From positions 1 to 9,474 of the forward strand of contig JAXFPC010000036.1 of assembly GCA_034180005.1 (NCBI GenBank): DNA of 9,474 nt. The letters run 5' to 3'. A program made the position numbers and the translations under genes. Below, piece by piece: positions 7,360 through 9,474 of the stretch (the first letter of the stretch is position 1; each line of letters begins with the position of its first letter). The stretch comes from JAXFPC01 sp034180005. GTDB taxonomy: Bacteria; Bacillota; Negativicutes; Acidaminococcales; Acidaminococcaceae. The notes under the pieces were generated by a model. The model saw only the letters and a program-made list of their open reading frames with translations, had not been told where the DNA came from and searched no databases.

Positions 7360-8823
7360 TCAATTCATTTTAATAAAATCAACGGCACTCTCCAAACGTT
7401 GAAGAGTGTTTTCTTTGCCTAAAAGTACCATGACATCAAAAAGTCCCGGACTTACAGTTCTGCCGGTCAAAGCCAATCTTGTAGGATGTACAAGCTTGCC
7501 CAGCGATATATCATTTTCCGTCGCAATTTTGTTGTAAACAGCCTCTGTGGATGCCAAATCGAATACAGTATCCTCACGTAATGCCACAACACACTGCTCC
7601 AACAAGGGTAAGCTTTCCTGCTTGAAATATTTCGCCACGCCTTTTTCATCGTAGACAGTCGGCATATTAAAGAAATACTCGGAAGCATCAGCAATCTCCT
7701 GTAACGTTTTTACTCTTACCCTTACAACGTCCACAAGCTGAGCGAAAAATACCTCATTCTCCTGCAGCCACTCTTCTGTTACCAAACCGGCTTTTAGGAA
7801 AAATTCTTTCGTTTCCGGCAAAATTCTTTCCAACGGCAGGCTGGATAAATATTGACCGTTCATCCATGTAAGTTTTTTCGTATCGTATATTGCAGCTTTT
7901 TTTGACATTTGGTCCAGCTCGAAGAGTTTTATCGTTTCGGTAAGTTCAAAGATCTCCCGCTCATCTCCAGGCCCCCAACCAAGTAAAGTCAGATAGTTGA
8001 TGATAGCTTCAGCAACATACCCTTGTTCGCGGAATTCTTCCACTGAAGTAGCGCCGTGCCGTTTACTCAATTTTGATCTGTCCGGAGCGAGAATCATGGA
8101 CATATGACCGAACTTCGGCGGCTGCCAATTAAGCGCTTCATAAACCAACAACTGCCTGGGTGTATTGGAAAGATGTTCCTCAGCGCGCAGAACATGCGTG
8201 ATACCCATGAGATGATCATCAACTACCACGGCAAAATTATATGTGGGCATGCCGTTGCTTTTCATAATAACAAAATCGTCGAACTGATCCATGGAAAAAG
8301 AAACTTCGCCGTGAATCAGATCGTCAACTTTAACGCTTCCTTCGACAGGAATTTTCAGACGCACCGAATAGTGTTCACCAGCAGCAACTCTTTTTTTCGC
8401 TTCCTCATATGAAATTTCACGACAGGAGCGAGCGTAACGAAACGGCTGTTTTGCCGCCCTCTGCAATTCTCTCTGTTTCTCCAATTCTTCGGTAGTGCAA
8501 AAACAGTAATATGCTTTTCCGGCTTCAACAAGCTTATTAACATATTCTGTATAAATTTCACGTCTTTCGGACTGATAGTAAGGTCCTACAGCGCCGCCTA
8601 CTTCGGGGCCTTCGTCCCAATTGAGTCCCAACCATTTCAGACTTGTAAGGATTTGGGTCACGGAATCTTCTTTCAATCTTTCCGTATCCGTATCCTCTAT
8701 TCTCAGCACAAGTTTGCCGTTCATTTTGCGTGCAAAAAGCCAATTGAACAATGCTGTGCGAGCGCCTCCGATATGTAAATAGCCTGTCGGACTTGGTGCA
8801 AATCTAACCCTTACTTCAGACAT
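7360..8823 (-). CDS. gltX: Glutamyl-tRNA synthetase
   Basis: A 487-residue class I aminoacyl-tRNA synthetase of normal bacterial length that charges tRNA-Glu with glutamate in the cytosol. The Rossmann fold opens with RVRFAPSPTGYLHIGGARTALFNWL (in which HIGG at 17-20 is the HIGH motif), RIEDTD follows at 41-46, and the KMSKS-type loop is KLSKR at 251-255. The C-terminal anticodon-binding helical domains start near 310. In the zinc-binding insert, Cys107-x-Cys109-x24-Cys134 matches three of the four E. coli ligands, but the fourth position (His in E. coli) is Glu136, so zinc binding is uncertain. The sequence alone does not say whether it also mischarges tRNA-Gln for GatCAB. The ATG at 8823 has AAGGAG 8 nt upstream. 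It has its own promoter and lies downstream of the tRNA-Asn unit. Confidence 0.98.
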   Translation of the reverse strand: MSEVRVRFAPSPTGYLHIGGARTALFNWLFARKMNGKLVLRIEDTDTERLKEDSVTQILTSLKWLGLNWDEGPEVGGAVGPYYQSERREIYTEYVNKLVEAGKAYYCFCTTEELEKQRELQRAAKQPFRYARSCREISYEEAKKRVAAGEHYSVRLKIPVEGSVKVDDLIHGEVSFSMDQFDDFVIMKSNGMPTYNFAVVVDDHLMGITHVLRAEEHLSNTPRQLLVYEALNWQPPKFGHMSMILAPDRSKLSKRHGATSVEEFREQGYVAEAIINYLTLLGWGPGDEREIFELTETIKLFELDQMSKKAAIYDTKKLTWMNGQYLSSLPLERILPETKEFFLKAGLVTEEWLQENEVFFAQLVDVVRVRVKTLQEIADASEYFFNMPTVYDEKGVAKYFKQESLPLLEQCVVALREDTVFDLASTEAVYNKIATENDISLGKLVHPTRLALTGRTVSPGLFDVMVLLGKENTLQRLESAVDFIKMN

Positions 8824-8864
8824 TTCATCGTCTCCTTAAATAAAAGTGAAAATGTATCAGAGTA

Positions 8865-8894
8865 ATTATAACCCTATGGCGTAAAAAGTGCAAA
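8865..8894 (-). promoter_or_regulatory. Probable promoter of gltX
   Basis: A perfect TATAAT lies at 8865-8870 on the minus strand. The -35 is weaker: TTTGCA at 8889-8894 with an 18-nt spacer (4 of 6 matches), or TTGCAC one base closer with 17 nt. Initiation near 8858 would leave a leader of about 35 nt with AAGGAG at 8832-8837. No tRNA-like or T-box leader fits in this short space. The -35 region abuts the T-tract of the tRNA terminator. Confidence 0.6.
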
Positions 8895-8928
8895 TAAAAA
8901 AGCTCCGGACACAGAAGTATCCGAAGCT
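8891..8928 (-). terminator. Intrinsic terminator of the tRNA-Asn unit
   Basis: On the minus strand the stem arms AGCTTCGGATAC (8917-8928) and GTGTCCGGAGCT (8901-8912) pair over 12 bp including two G-U pairs, close on a TTCT loop, and run straight into TTTTTT (from 8901 downwards). It lies 8 nt after the tRNA CCA end. No earlier terminator is seen, so it probably also ends read-through from the cbiC unit. Confidence 0.92.
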
Positions 8929-8936
8929 GCGATAGC

Positions 8937-9012
8937 TGGCTCCCCGAGTAGGACTCGAACCTACGACGCCCTGATTAACAGTCAGGTGTTCTACCGGCTG
9001 AACTATCGGGGA
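8937..9012 (-). tRNA. tRNA-Asn (anticodon GUU), CCA encoded
   Basis: A complete 76-nt cloverleaf. The acceptor stem TCCCCGA (9006-9012) pairs with TCGGGGA (8941-8947). The D arm closes with GTTC/GAAC. The anticodon stem CCTGA/TCAGG holds loop CTGTTAA with anticodon GTT (8977-8979). The T arm is GTAGG-TTCGAGT-CCTAC. The discriminator is G (8940), as expected for Asn, and CCA follows in the DNA at 8937-8939. It is a single tRNA rather than part of a cluster, with its own promoter upstream and terminator downstream. Confidence 0.98.
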
Positions 9013-9043
9013 AAATTATTCAAACAGAATTTTAACAGTTGTA

Positions 9044-9072
9044 ATTATAAAATTTATGCACTTGTTTGTCAA
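9044..9072 (-). promoter_or_regulatory. Consensus promoter of tRNA-Asn
   Basis: On the minus strand TTGACA (9067-9072) and TATAAT (9044-9049) are both perfect and separated by exactly 17 nt. Initiation near 9037 would give a 5' leader of about 25 nt to be removed by RNase P. The -35 box begins only 3 nt after the cbiC stop codon. Such a full-consensus promoter fits a stable-RNA gene. Confidence 0.92.
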
Positions 9073-9075
9073 TAT

Positions 9076-9474
9076 TTATTTGCGCGTCAGACGATAAATC
9101 AGAGCGTTGCAAATTGCGGCAGCTACGTTGCTGCCGCCTTTACGACCGCGAGCAACTATATAAGGAACGCCAGACTCCATAATAATTTCTTTGGACTCTA
9201 CTACGTTTACAAAACCGACCGGCACGCCGATTACCAATTCGGGTTTTATTTTGCCATCTTTAATCAGCTCATCAAGTCTAACTAAAGCTGTCGGCGCATT
9301 TCCGACCGCTATGATAACGGGACCTTCAACGTTGCAGGCTTTTTCCATGCAAGCCGCCGCGCGTGTCGAACCTGCTTCCTTAGCTCGCTGAGCAATATCA
9401 GGATCTGCTATGTAGCAAACTGCTTTAGCTCCAAGCTTGCCCAAACCTGCTTTATTGATGCCTGTGCAGGCCAT
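9076..9474 (-). CDS. cbiC: Precorrin-8X methylmutase, C-terminal part (runs off the window)
   Basis: The visible 132 residues are the C-terminal part of a protein usually about 205-215 residues long; the reading frame is open to the window edge, so the methionine there is internal and the true start lies beyond 9474. Family motifs are GSTRAAA (35-41 of the visible part), GNAPTAL (58-64), VIGVPVGFVNVVESKE (81-96) and GRKGGSNVAAA (110-120). The enzyme moves the methyl group from C-11 to C-12 of the corrin ring, yielding cobyrinic acid (anaerobic, CbiC) or hydrogenobyrinic acid (aerobic, CobH). The catalytic histidine of CobH is N-terminal and outside the window. The symbol cbiC assumes the anaerobic pathway, which is inference. 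It ends in TAA just before the tRNA-Asn promoter, and the other cobalamin genes, if clustered, would lie upstream. Confidence 0.93.
   Translation of the reverse strand: MACTGINKAGLGKLGAKAVCYIADPDIAQRAKEAGSTRAAACMEKACNVEGPVIIAVGNAPTALVRLDELIKDGKIKPELVIGVPVGFVNVVESKEIIMESGVPYIVARGRKGGSNVAAAICNALIYRLTRK

Noticed and set aside
7306..7380. Separate promoter for the inhibitor gene using GATAAT in the palindrome flank
   Set aside because: No acceptable -35 box lies 16-18 nt upstream; the nearest candidate, TTGATT, would need a 21-nt spacer.

Overview
The window looks like chromosomal housekeeping DNA from a low-to-moderate GC Bacillota-type bacterium, with Negativicutes or a related anaerobe as my best guess. 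The reasons are strong AGGAGG-type ribosome binding sites, near-consensus sigma-A promoters (TTGACA-N17-TATAAT), a MutS2 with a C-terminal Smr domain, a short ZapA, a double-length U32 protein and a tRNA gene that encodes its own CCA. The taxon is inferred; no 16S or other phylogenetic marker is present.

All genes lie on the minus strand, so transcription runs from high to low coordinates. From the top: the C-terminal part of precorrin-8X methylmutase (cbiC/cobH, cut by the window end at 9474); a tRNA-Asn(GUU) with its own consensus promoter and a strong intrinsic terminator; gltX (glutamyl-tRNA synthetase) with its own promoter, whose -35 region abuts the tRNA terminator T-tract; a perfect 32-bp palindrome; a secreted protein with a DUF3298-like N-terminal half and a C-terminal chagasin/I42-type inhibitor domain; zapA; a U32-family protein (RlhA/TrhP type, 822 aa); mutS2; and, behind a separate promoter, a class I aspartate/aromatic-type aminotransferase.

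The four genes from 7305 down to 1358 form a tight block. The inhibitor gene's stop overlaps the zapA start (ATGA), zapA and the U32 gene are 2 nt apart, and U32 and mutS2 are 27 nt apart, with no terminator between them. gltX may feed this block, depending on whether the palindrome at 7322-7353 stops transcription. Several products act on translation or its quality control (GluRS, tRNA-Asn, U32-type RNA hydroxylation, MutS2/Smr), and ZapA acts in division. The exported inhibitor-like protein is the odd member.

I see no mobile element, CRISPR array, phage gene, pseudogene or rRNA. There is no gene-free stretch over 300 bases. I do not see an obvious new multi-gene system. The points most worth checking are the palindrome before the chagasin-like gene, that protein's unusual domain pairing and location, and the second cysteine cluster in the U32 protein.
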